From Mycolicibacterium rufum (GTDB lineage: Bacteria; Actinomycetota; Actinomycetes; Mycobacteriales; Mycobacteriaceae), in the NCBI RefSeq assembly GCF_022374875.2, contig NZ_CP092427.2:5084001-5148000 (forward strand): a stretch of 64,000 bases of DNA, read 5' to 3'. Made by a program: the position numbers and the translations under genes. Positions 28,493 to 37,100 of the stretch are shown here, piece after piece. The notes under the pieces are model-generated. The model saw only the letters and a list, made by a program, of their open reading frames with translations, was not told the origin of the DNA and did no database searches. How positions within the stretch are numbered: the stretch's first letter is position 1; every line of letters starts with the position of its first letter.

Positions 28493-28887
28493 CGTCGCGA
28501 CGCCCCGCAGCGCTCGCAGATCCCGAAGATCTCGATGGTGTGGGTGACGTCGGAGAAGCCGTGGTTGCGGGCGATCTCGGCGGCCCAGGTCTCGACCTCG
28601 CCGCCGGAGATCTCGACCGTCGAGCCGCACTGCCGGCACACCAGGTGATGGTGATGGTGTTCCGAGCAGAGCCGGTACACCGACTCGCCGGTGTCGGTGC
28701 GCAGGGTGTCGACGGCGCCGGCGGCGGCCATCTGCTGCAGCGTGCGGTACACCGTGGTCAGGCCGACGCCCTCGCCCCGCTTGCGCAGCTCGTCGTGCAG
28801 TTCCTGCGCCGAGCGGAAGTCGTCGATGTTCTCCAGCAACGCGGTCAGGGCGGCGCGCTGCCGGGTCGAGCGGACCGCCCCGGTCAC
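28489..28887 (-). CDS. zur: Zinc uptake regulator Zur (FurB)
   Basis: A 132-residue Fur-family repressor. The winged helix includes TRQRAALTALLENIDDFRSAQELHDELRKRGEGVGLTTVYRTLQQM. The regulatory zinc site lies around the histidine run SEHHHHHLVC. The structural site has C84-x2-C87 (CRQC) and C124-x2-C127 (CERC). It represses zinc uptake and zinc-free ribosomal protein genes when zinc is plentiful. It starts at GTG overlapping the smtB stop, forming the smtB-zur operon known from M. tuberculosis (Rv2358-furB). With SmtB upstream, zinc itself would lift SmtB repression and raise Zur. Confidence 0.94.
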   Translation of the reverse strand: MTGAVRSTRQRAALTALLENIDDFRSAQELHDELRKRGEGVGLTTVYRTLQQMAAAGAVDTLRTDTGESVYRLCSEHHHHHLVCRQCGSTVEISGGEVETWAAEIARNHGFSDVTHTIEIFGICERCGASRR

Positions 28888-29249
28888 GGCCGTGGCTCCT
28901 CGTCCTCGGCCGAGTGCGTCACGGCGGCCACGACGATCTCGGCCAGGTGGTCATCGACCAAGCGGTACAACACTTCCCGGCCCGAGCGTTCACCGGCCAC
29001 CACGCCGGCCGACTTCAGGATCCGCAGATGCTGGCTCACCAACGGCTGTGGCACGTCGAGCGCGTCGACGAGCTCGTGCACGCATCGGGCCTCCTGGTGC
29101 AGCTGCAGCACGATCGCGATGCGCACCGGCGCGGCCAGCGCGCGCAGGAGGTCGCCGGCGGTGTCGAGCACGGCGCGCGACGGCAGCGCCGGCGGTGGGG
29201 CGCCGGCGTGCGCGTGCCGCTCCTCGCCGATACTGGAAACGATTTTCAT
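28884..29249 (-). CDS. smtB: ArsR/SmtB-family zinc-responsive repressor
   Basis: A 121-residue ArsR-family repressor. The winged helix holds LLRALAAPVRIAIVLQLHQEARCVHELVDALDVPQPLVSQHLRILKSAGVVAGERSGREVLYRL. The alpha-5 metal site is suggested by DDHLAEIVVAAVTHSAEDE, the D-H-x-H-type zinc site of SmtB/CzrA repressors. An extra His-rich N-terminus (EERHAHAG) may add ligands. The protein leaves DNA when zinc binds. The ATG at 29249 overlaps a palindrome (29234-29248), which fits autorepression. It heads the operon with zur. Confidence 0.92.
   Translation of the reverse strand: MKIVSSIGEERHAHAGAPPPALPSRAVLDTAGDLLRALAAPVRIAIVLQLHQEARCVHELVDALDVPQPLVSQHLRILKSAGVVAGERSGREVLYRLVDDHLAEIVVAAVTHSAEDEEPRP
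29234..29248. promoter_or_regulatory. Palindromic operator at the smtB start
   Basis: TGGAAACGATTTTCA is an inverted repeat with one mismatch (TGGAAA/TTTTCA). It covers the smtB start codon and resembles both Zur boxes (TGAAAATnATTTTCA type) and the SmtB site described upstream of Rv2358. Which protein binds cannot be told by eye. Confidence 0.6.
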
Positions 29250-29322
29250 TAGGACTCACGATACATGCGCCCCTGTGCATGTCAATCGGCATGTGACGCG
29301 CAGGACGACGTGCCGGCCTCGC

Positions 29323-29328
29323 TACGCT
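29323..29328 (+). promoter_or_regulatory. Putative leaderless -10 element of glyS
   Basis: TACGCT, then eight bases, then the GTG of glyS at 29337. The GGAG between them is too close to the start to be a good ribosome site, so a leaderless message is likely. Confidence 0.5.
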
Positions 29329-29336
29329 GTGGAGCC

Positions 29337-30746
29337 GTGGCTCCCACTTCCTCGATCATCGAGACCGTTGCAAACCTGGCCAAGCGGCGCGGGCTGGTGT
29401 TCCAGTCCGGCGAGATCTACGGCGGCACCAGGTCGGCGTGGGATTACGGCCCCCTCGGCGTCGAGTTCAAGGAGAACATCAAGCGGCAGTGGTGGCGGTC
29501 GGTGGTCACCAGCCGCGACGACGTCGTCGGCCTGGACAGCGCCATCATCCTGCCCCGCGAGGTGTGGGTGGCCTCCGGTCACGTCGAGGTGTTCAACGAT
29601 CCGCTGGTGGAGTGCCTGAACTGCCACAAGCGGCACCGGCAGGACCACATGCAGGAGGCGTACGCGGCCAAGAAGGCGTCCAAAGAAGGCGGCCCGGTGG
29701 ACCCGGATTCGGTGCCGATGAGCGAGATCGTCTGTCCCGACTGTGGCACGAAGGGCCAGTGGACCGAGCCGCGCGACTTCAACATGATGCTCAAGACCTA
29801 CCTCGGTCCGATCGAGACCGAGGAGGGGCTGCACTACCTGCGTCCCGAGACCGCGCAGGGCATCTTCGTCAACTTCGCCAACGTCGTCACCACGGCGCGC
29901 AAGAAGCCGCCGTTCGGCATCGGCCAGATCGGCAAGAGCTTCCGCAACGAGATCACGCCGGGCAACTTCATCTTCCGCACGCGCGAGTTCGAGCAGATGG
30001 AGATGGAGTTCTTCGTCGAGCCCGACTCGGCGCCCGAGTGGCACCAGTACTGGATCGACACCCGGCTGCAGTGGTACGTCGACCTCGGTATCGACCGGGA
30101 CAACCTGCGCCTCTACGAGCATCCCAAGGAGAAGTTGTCGCACTACTCCGACCGCACCGTCGACATCGAGTACAAATTCGGTTTCGCCGGCAACCCGTGG
30201 GGTGAGCTCGAAGGCGTGGCGAACCGCACGAACTTCGACCTGTCCACGCACTCCCAGCACTCCGGTGTCGACCTGTCGTTCTACGACCAGGCTTCCGACA
30301 CCCGGTACGTGCCCTACGTCATCGAGCCGGCAGCTGGTCTGACGCGCTCGCTGATGGCGTTCCTCGTCGACGCGTACCACGAGGACGAGGCGCCCAACGC
30401 CAAGGGCGGCGTCGACAAGCGCACGGTGCTGCGGCTCGATCCGCGGCTGGCGCCGGTCAAGGCTGCGGTGCTGCCGCTGTCCCGGCACGCCGACCTGTCG
30501 CCCAAGGCCCGCGACCTGGCCGCAGAGTTGCGCCGCTCGTGGAACGTGGAGTTCGACGATGCCGGCGCCATCGGCCGGCGCTACCGGCGCCAGGACGAGA
30601 TCGGCACGCCGTACTGCGTGACGGTCGACTTCGACTCGCTGGAGGACCATGCCGTGACGATCCGCGAGCGCGACGCGATGACGCAGGAGCGGGTCGCGAT
30701 CGACGCGGTGAGCGACTACCTCGCCACGCGGCTCAAGGGCTGCTGA
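29337..30746 (+). CDS. glyS: Glycyl-tRNA synthetase (class II, homodimeric)
   Basis: A 469-residue alpha2-type glycyl-tRNA synthetase. The N-terminus [47 protein letters not shown] is the family start. A zinc-binding insert has [11 protein letters not shown] and [10 protein letters not shown]. Motif 2 is [33 protein letters not shown]. Motif 3 is [15 protein letters not shown], and a C-terminal anticodon-binding domain begins near [15 protein letters not shown]. It charges tRNA-Gly. It is transcribed divergently from smtB-zur, as in other mycobacteria. An inverted repeat follows the stop. Confidence 0.96.
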   Translation: MAPTSSIIETVANLAKRRGLVFQSGEIYGGTRSAWDYGPLGVEFKENIKRQWWRSVVTSRDDVVGLDSAIILPREVWVASGHVEVFNDPLVECLNCHKRHRQDHMQEAYAAKKASKEGGPVDPDSVPMSEIVCPDCGTKGQWTEPRDFNMMLKTYLGPIETEEGLHYLRPETAQGIFVNFANVVTTARKKPPFGIGQIGKSFRNEITPGNFIFRTREFEQMEMEFFVEPDSAPEWHQYWIDTRLQWYVDLGIDRDNLRLYEHPKEKLSHYSDRTVDIEYKFGFAGNPWGELEGVANRTNFDLSTHSQHSGVDLSFYDQASDTRYVPYVIEPAAGLTRSLMAFLVDAYHEDEAPNAKGGVDKRTVLRLDPRLAPVKAAVLPLSRHADLSPKARDLAAELRRSWNVEFDDAGAIGRRYRRQDEIGTPYCVTVDFDSLEDHAVTIRERDAMTQERVAIDAVSDYLATRLKGC

Positions 30747-30755
30747 CTTTCCTCT

Positions 30756-30817
30756 CGCGAGCAGACACGAACTCGCGCGACACGCCGGGGAAGCGGGCGA
30801 GTTTGCGTCTGCTCGCG
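30756..30817. repeat. Long inverted repeat after glyS
   Basis: Arms at 30756-30776 and 30797-30817 match in 19 of 21 positions (CGCGAGCAGAC...AACTCGC and its complement), with a 20-base loop. It lies between the convergent stops of glyS and the TPM gene. There is no T-tract on either side. GCGAGCAGACGCAAACTCGC-like units recur, to my memory, in other mycobacterial genomes, so this may be a dispersed repeat that also ends transcription. Confidence 0.75.
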
Positions 30818-30828
30818 CTGGAACTGGG

Positions 30829-32820
30829 CTAGAAGCGGCCGCCGCCGCCGCTCATCCCGCCGCCACCACCACCGCCGAAGCCGCCCCCGAAGCCGCCGCC
30901 CCCGAAGCCGCCGCCGCCGAAGCCACCCCGCAACGCGCCGGACAGCACGTTGCCCAGGATGATGCCGCCGATGACGGCGCCCATCTGGCCGCCGCCCCCG
31001 CCGCCGTACGGGCCGCTGTAGTGCCGCTGGGCGGCGACGACGTCGTCGTTCGCCAGCGACTGTGCCTGCGCGGCGAGCATCGCGGCCCCGTTGGCGTGGG
31101 CGATGGCGGCGTTCAGATCCGACGCTCGCGTGTCCTGGGCGGCCTGCAGCTGACGCACCGCCTCCGACAGTCGCGTGCGGGCCTCGGGGCCGATGACGCC
31201 ACGGCGCGTGTCGATGTAGTCCGACACCGCGCGCACCCGCGACTGCGCGGTGAACAGCGCCTGGTCGTAGGTGCGCGTCAGCCGTGCCATGGTCTCCCGC
31301 TCCTGCGCGACGTCGTGCAGCAGGCGGTCCAGTTCGGCGTCGGCCTGCGTCAGCCGGGTGAACGCGCCGAGCGGGTCGGTGCTGCCGGCGCTCTGGGCGT
31401 GGGCGACCGCCTGCACGGCCGCGTCGCGTGCCGCGCTGAGTTGGGTGGCCACCGCGAGACTGCCCTGGGCCAGTTGGGCGCCCGCGGCGCTGATGCCGTT
31501 CTGCGCGTCGGTGATCGCCGCTGGCAGCCCGGCCACCGCCCGGTTGATGTCCGTGGACGCACTGTCCACGGCGTCGAGCATCGTGCGGGCCTGCCCGAGC
31601 GCCGCCTCGGCGGCGTGGATGGCGTCGACCAGGCCGCCCTGGCGATCGGCCGGCCGGGCCACCAGGTCGCGGGCGGTGTCGATGTTCTGCTCGGCGAAGG
31701 TCAGCCGCTGCCGGGCCTCGTCGATGTTGTCGGCCACCGAAACCAGTGCAGTCTCGGCGAATTGCGCCTTCAGCCGGGCCAGCGTCTGCCCGGCCGGGTC
31801 CAGCCGCGCAGTCAGGTCCACCAGCTGCTGGGTCAGCGTGTCGAGCCGGCTCGGCGCGTTGATCACCAGATCCCGCAGCTGGGCGAACGCCTCGCGCTGG
31901 GCCTCGAGTTCCCGGTCGGCCTTCGCGGCGGCGACGACCACGCGGGTCAGCAGGTCGCGCTGCTGGAGCGGGGTCTCGGGCACCGCATCGTCGAGGATGT
32001 GCCGCACATTGAGCGCCTGAGCGAGGGTGGTCTTGGCACCGGAGACCGCCCGGCTGAACGCCGCGGTGTCCTGCTCGCCGAATTCCTCGACGGCCAGCGC
32101 CAATTCGCTCTCGCTGGTGCGCACCGCGTTGTCCACCTCGACCACGATGCGGCGCGAGAGATCGTCGAGCGCATCGAGGGAGACGCCGGCCAGCGCCGCC
32201 GGATCCGACGGGTCGACCCGCTGGGCGGCGGCGATCTCGGCTTCCCGGCGACGGCGCCGTCGGCGGCGCTGCCAGAGCACCAGCACCACGATCGCCAGCG
32301 CGATGACCCCGAGAGCGATCACCAGTCCGAGCCAGCTGCCCGATCCGCTCGTTGTGTTCAGCCCGTTCGCCGCGGCGACGGCTGCGCCGGCCCAGTCGCC
32401 GGTGCGTAACAGCGGTTCGACGTCGTTGGTGCGGACCTTGTCGATGTCGACGCCATCGAGCGCCTGCGTGGGCGCGAGGAACGCATAGGCGCGGTCGACG
32501 GTCGCGACCGCGAGGATCGCGTCCTGGTTGCCGAGATCGCTGCGTTGCCGGGTGGCCTGCGCCCAGGACTGGGCGTCCTGGCCGGAGAAGTCGTCGACGA
32601 AGACCACCCACAACCGCAGGCGGCGGTCGTTGTACAGCCGATCGATCGCCTCCTGCACGTCCGCGATGCCCGCGGCGTCGAGCGCTCCCGCGCGGTCGGT
32701 CAGGTAGGTCGGCAGCCGCAGCGGCGGCTCGGCGGCCGCGCCGGGGGCGAGCAGCACGCTCGCGGTGAGCACCGTGAGCAGCAGGCGGATGAGGTGGGCC
32801 AACCGCGATTTCCTGCGCAT
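30829..32820 (-). CDS. TPM-domain membrane protein (Rv2345-like)
   Basis: A 663-residue protein. It has a signal sequence (LIRLLLTVLTASVLLAPGAAA), then a TPM/YgcG domain beginning PPLRLPTYLTDRAGALDAAGIADVQEAIDRLYNDRRLRLWVVFVDDFSG. A transmembrane helix (LGLVIALGVIALAIVVLVLW) and a basic stop-transfer (QRRRRRRRR) follow. A long coiled-coil-rich cytoplasmic part spans about residues 210-620. The end is a glycine-rich tail (FGGGGFGGGGFGGGFGGGG). TPM domains occur in photosystem repair and in membrane proteins of unknown role. It matches M. tuberculosis Rv2345 by layout. An upstream GTG is an alternative start. In M. tuberculosis, as I recall it, dgt is next door; here three extra genes intervene. 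Confidence 0.88.
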   Translation of the reverse strand: MRRKSRLAHLIRLLLTVLTASVLLAPGAAAEPPLRLPTYLTDRAGALDAAGIADVQEAIDRLYNDRRLRLWVVFVDDFSGQDAQSWAQATRQRSDLGNQDAILAVATVDRAYAFLAPTQALDGVDIDKVRTNDVEPLLRTGDWAGAAVAAANGLNTTSGSGSWLGLVIALGVIALAIVVLVLWQRRRRRRRREAEIAAAQRVDPSDPAALAGVSLDALDDLSRRIVVEVDNAVRTSESELALAVEEFGEQDTAAFSRAVSGAKTTLAQALNVRHILDDAVPETPLQQRDLLTRVVVAAAKADRELEAQREAFAQLRDLVINAPSRLDTLTQQLVDLTARLDPAGQTLARLKAQFAETALVSVADNIDEARQRLTFAEQNIDTARDLVARPADRQGGLVDAIHAAEAALGQARTMLDAVDSASTDINRAVAGLPAAITDAQNGISAAGAQLAQGSLAVATQLSAARDAAVQAVAHAQSAGSTDPLGAFTRLTQADAELDRLLHDVAQERETMARLTRTYDQALFTAQSRVRAVSDYIDTRRGVIGPEARTRLSEAVRQLQAAQDTRASDLNAAIAHANGAAMLAAQAQSLANDDVVAAQRHYSGPYGGGGGGQMGAVIGGIILGNVLSGALRGGFGGGGFGGGGFGGGFGGGGGGGMSGGGGRF

Positions 32821-32939
32821 CACCACAATGTAGTGACCCGGCGGACTGCGCCGGGGCATCGCCTGCACATGACCGGGACGGACGGCGGGCCCCGATGTTA
32901 GATTCGGGCCGGCGCACACGGTCGGCCGGGGAGGTCGAG

Positions 32940-34163
32940 ATGGTCATGCGATCCGCCCGCCTGTCGGGTGATCTCGTTCTCGACAAGTGCCACGCGGGCG
33001 TCCACCGGATGATGCAGCCCGAACAGAACCTCTCGGTGATGCGGGTACAGGCGGGTTTGCGCGAACTCGGCTTCTTCGATGCCGACCTCGACGGGATCTT
33101 CGGTCCACTCACCGGGCAAGCGGTCTCGAACTTCAAGGAGTTCCACGCGCTCTCGCCGACAGACCCGGTGGTCGGCGCCGGTACATCGGGCGCCCTCGAC
33201 GAGGATCTGTTCTTCGACCCGCCCTCGCTCGACCCGGCCTTCGGTGAGGTCGCCGGTTTCGTCGCCCGCCACGTGGTCGAGCCGTTCGTCGGGCTGGTGC
33301 TGTCGCCGCTGATCGACGCGCCGCTGAACTCGCAACGCCATGACACCGGCACCTTCATGCTCGCCGCCCTCAATTCCGGCTTCCTGGTCGGAATCGTCGC
33401 CGCGAGCCGTGCCGGCGATCTGGGTTCGGACGCGCGCATTCCCGCCGACCTGCGCGCCCGCCTTGCCGATCTGGGGCCGGCAGCGGGCCAGACCAACCAG
33501 TTCATCGGTACTGATGGTCGGCTCCATGAGGTGGTGGTCGTCGACGATCTGACCATCCGGGGCAAGCGGGTGCTGGTGCACCACCCTACGGGCCGAAAAC
33601 TGCGGGTGGATCTCCTGGAACTGCTCTGCCACGAACTCGTCCACGCCCGCAACGCGGGCCTGAACTTCGCCCTCACGCCGGCGTTCGACGCCGACACCTT
33701 CCTCGACACCGGCCTGGCTCAGACCCTGTCCGATGCCACCGGCCATCACACCGCACGGGTGTTCAACCAGTTCGTCGAGGAGATGTCGGCCCGCCATGTC
33801 ACCTGGATCATCCAGAGGGAGCGCGCCGGCGATCCGTTCGCGCTCGACTTCCTGCAACCCGAGCGGTTGGCGCAGGCCGCGCATTTCTATTTCGCCGAGA
33901 CCGACCCGGAGTTCATGTTCTCCGACAACGGCTACATGCAGGCGATCCGGGCCCGCGGCCCTGCGGCCGTCTTCGGCCAGATCGCGTTGTGGCTTCGGCA
34001 GGCGTCGAGGATGACGTTCAGCGGCAATCCCACCCGCCAGCAGGCCTCTGCGCGGGTGTTCCGCGACGCCGCGGACTCGGCGGAGCGCACCGCGCTCACC
34101 CCTGGGGCGGCCCCACCTCCGAGCGACGGGCTGTTCCCGCTGCTGCACGACATGGACCCGTGA
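32940..34163 (+). CDS. Peptidoglycan-binding domain/HExxH putative metalloprotease
   Basis: A 407-residue protein of the accessory block. Residues about 30-75 form a PG_binding_1 domain (MRVQAGLRELGFFDADLDGIFGPLTGQAVSNFKEFH). A zinc-protease-like motif HELVH (H231, E232, H235) lies in LLELLCHELVHARNAG. A possible third ligand is in FVEEMSARH (E280/E281), giving a gluzincin-like HExxH-E pattern. There is no signal peptide, so if it acts on the wall it needs an unusual exit route. The ATG is chosen for the strong GGGGAGG site; an upstream in-frame start would add 15 residues. It is divergent from the TPM gene and convergent, ten bases apart, to the giant gene. No named family was recognised as a whole. 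Confidence 0.75.
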   Translation: MVMRSARLSGDLVLDKCHAGVHRMMQPEQNLSVMRVQAGLRELGFFDADLDGIFGPLTGQAVSNFKEFHALSPTDPVVGAGTSGALDEDLFFDPPSLDPAFGEVAGFVARHVVEPFVGLVLSPLIDAPLNSQRHDTGTFMLAALNSGFLVGIVAASRAGDLGSDARIPADLRARLADLGPAAGQTNQFIGTDGRLHEVVVVDDLTIRGKRVLVHHPTGRKLRVDLLELLCHELVHARNAGLNFALTPAFDADTFLDTGLAQTLSDATGHHTARVFNQFVEEMSARHVTWIIQRERAGDPFALDFLQPERLAQAAHFYFAETDPEFMFSDNGYMQAIRARGPAAVFGQIALWLRQASRMTFSGNPTRQQASARVFRDAADSAERTALTPGAAPPPSDGLFPLLHDMDP

Positions 34164-34173
34164 CGGTCGACGC

Positions 34174-37100
34174 TCACAGGCTGAACTCGGTCGCGAACAC
34201 CAGGCGACGACCCGCAGGTTTGGCGGCTGCTTCCCCGAAGCCACCTGGCGGCCTGCGCACCGACGTCTCGGCGGTCGACGCGTCGCTCTCGAACAGTTCG
34301 TATTCGGAGATCACCACCCGCTGCTCATCGCGGTCGCCGGGCGGCAGCGCCACGATCGTTGCACCCCAATGGATGTCCGCGAGATCACTGCCCGAGGCGG
34401 CGAGCCGCTTCGGATCGCCCCACGGCCGCCAGTCCAGATCAGTGCCGCCTTCGGGTCGGACCTGCACCTGCGCGGTGACCTCACGGGACGCGTCGACCTG
34501 CGCGGAGACCGGCGAGCCGAACATGAACTCCTGGCCCAGCCGGTTGTAGCCGGACGGCCCGCGCAGCGACACCAGCAGGGCACGGTCGGTCAGCATCGTG
34601 ACCGCGGCCGTGCGGTCCGGAACCAGCTGGATGAAGCCGGGCCGCACGGCCGCCGAGGCGTGTACCCCGCCGACCGAGTACGGCTGGTAACGCACCAGGG
34701 CCAGATCCACGAACGGCTGGTAGGCGCCGCCGGCATCGAGTTGCAGGTCGCAGTACCACAGGCCGCGGGTGGCGTCGAAATGCACCTCGTGGCCGACCAC
34801 CGTCGCCTTCTCCTGCCGGCCGGGGACATCGATCCCGGTTCCCACCGCGACGCGCAACGGAAACTGGTGTATGTAGGGCCCGCGCGCGGTCGGCTTCGAT
34901 CCCCAGGCGGGATCGCTGCCCCATGTCGACACCTGCGGCCCCGCCGGGCCCAGCAGGCCGTCGACCAACCCCATTGCCGCTGAATCCGTTTCGGCTGCGA
35001 CCGCGTCCAGCATCGCCGTCAGCCGCACGCTGCGTGCCGCGTCGGCCACCACGTCCTCGCTGCGACCTGCACCGCCGAGCATCCCCAGGTGCGAGGCCAG
35101 CTGCGCTTCCTCGACGCCGGCGTCGGCGTCGAACACCGGTGTGCGCGCCTGCTGCCTGTCCGTCGTGCCGCGCACCAGGCGCGCGGCCGGGCCAGCGCCA
35201 CGGTCCCCGCCGTCGACGACCAGCCCCGCGTCGAAGAACCGCTGTGCGGCGAGATCGGCTGCACGCGTGGCGGCTTCGGCGCCCAGAACGCCGGCGTCGA
35301 CATCGGCGAACGAGGTCAGCCAGGGCTGGTTGCGGACCACCACACCGAGGAGTTCGTCCTCTCCGGAGCTGAACCAGGGCCGCGCGAGGTACACGCGCAG
35401 ACCGCCGCCGATCCGGGTGCGGGTGCGGGTGAGGCCGAGGCGTGGCGCCAGGGGGCCGGTGACGCCGATACCGACCCGGTCGTCCCACGTCCAGGTCGGG
35501 ATGACGTAGCCGACCTGCGGCGGGTCGGGCCGGTGCGACGACGGCACCGACAGCCGCAGGGCCGGACCCACGTGGGTGATCAGCTCCTTGTCGGCGGTGA
35601 TGGAGGCCGGGAAGTATTCGCGAAAACGCGTCGTCGCGGTGGCGGTGTAGTGCACCCAGCGGTGCTTGGTGTCGCCGAACTCGTGCCGGATCTCGTGGGT
35701 CGGTGGTCGCCCGGGCGACGGCGCCAGGTTCCTGCTACCGATCCGGCAGCTGTCCTCGGTGTCCCCGGTCAGGAAGTCGGCGACGTGGCTCTGGCCGTGT
35801 CGGACCAGCCAGGACGGCATCGTGACGTCGTCGACGGGCTCGGTCCAGGTGGCGTCGACGTCGAGGCGGCCGGTGCTCTTGGCGTGGGTGGCGATGGTGC
35901 CGGCCAGCCACGCATGCGTGTTGCCCGGATAGCGGAACACGCCGGAGTTGTACACGGCGGGTTCGGCCACCGCGAGTACCGGTGCCGCCAAGGGCTTTTC
36001 GACCGCATGCACCAGATCGAGGGTGACCGACGGGGTCAACATCCAGTGCCTGCCGGAGAGGGCATCGGCCTCCTGGGCGGCCTGTACGGCGGGACGCTCC
36101 AACATCCAGACGCCCATCACCGGCAGCGCATCCTTCGGCAGGATCGAGCTGAGTGCCACCCGAACGTGCTCGGCGGGCGCCAGGAACACGCGCAGCAGTC
36201 GGGCGTCGTCGTCCCAGTGGGGCGCACCGGTGCCCTCCTCGATGCGCAGCAGGATCGGTTGCCGGTCGAACCACTCCCTGGATCCCGGCCAGTCCAGCTC
36301 CCAGGTGCCGGCGACTCCGGGCAGCGTGGTGAACGATGCGGCACTCGCCAGCGGGTCCGGCAGGTAGGGCAGTGTGAGGGTGTCGACGTCGTGCAGCACG
36401 TACTCTCCCTCGCCGAGGCTTCCGGTGGGCGAATCCGCCAGCAGCCCGGACCCGTTCAGCACGACGGGCCGCGGGGGATTCTTGCCGTCGGCGATCACGC
36501 CCGCGTCGGCGGGCGACAGGAACGTCCCCGACGACCGGGAGGCGATGACGAACGCGGCATCCCGCTCGGCCGCCGAGGAGGATTCGTGCACGGCGGCGTC
36601 GAAGAGGCCGTGCAACTCGGCCAATTGTTGAGATCCGTCGGGTGCGGCCAGATGGCGGTCGCTGACGGCGCGGTAGGCCAGATCCTCGCGGTCGTGCTTC
36701 GCCAGAGTGACGATGCGCTCCAGCGCCACGTACTGCGTCGTCGGGATCCCCAGGGTCGACCGAATCACCATGCGTAGCAGCGATTCACCCTCGGTGAAGG
36801 CGCGCCGCGGGATCACTGCGGGCGGTGGCACCGGGTCCCACCGGTAGAACGGGACGAACGGGGTGACGTGTCGCGGGTCGAGGGCCTCGGGGGAGACCGA
36901 GCGGCCGGACATGTCGACCAGGCGGCCCCGCAGGCGATAACGGCGACCGAACCGCAGGGCGGGTAGCGTGCCGCTCGTCGGGCGGAACGTCACCTCCAAG
37001 GGCAACTCGAACCCCTGGGGTTCCGATTCCGGCGGTACGGGCGCATTGACTCCCAGCATGCCGATCGGATTGCCCGGCCGCGGGGCCGACAGACTCCAGC

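Noticed and set aside
30829..30960. Glycine-rich tail resembling a PE_PGRS protein
   Set aside because: It is the C-terminus of the TPM-domain protein and lacks the PE domain and GGAGGx triplet repeats.
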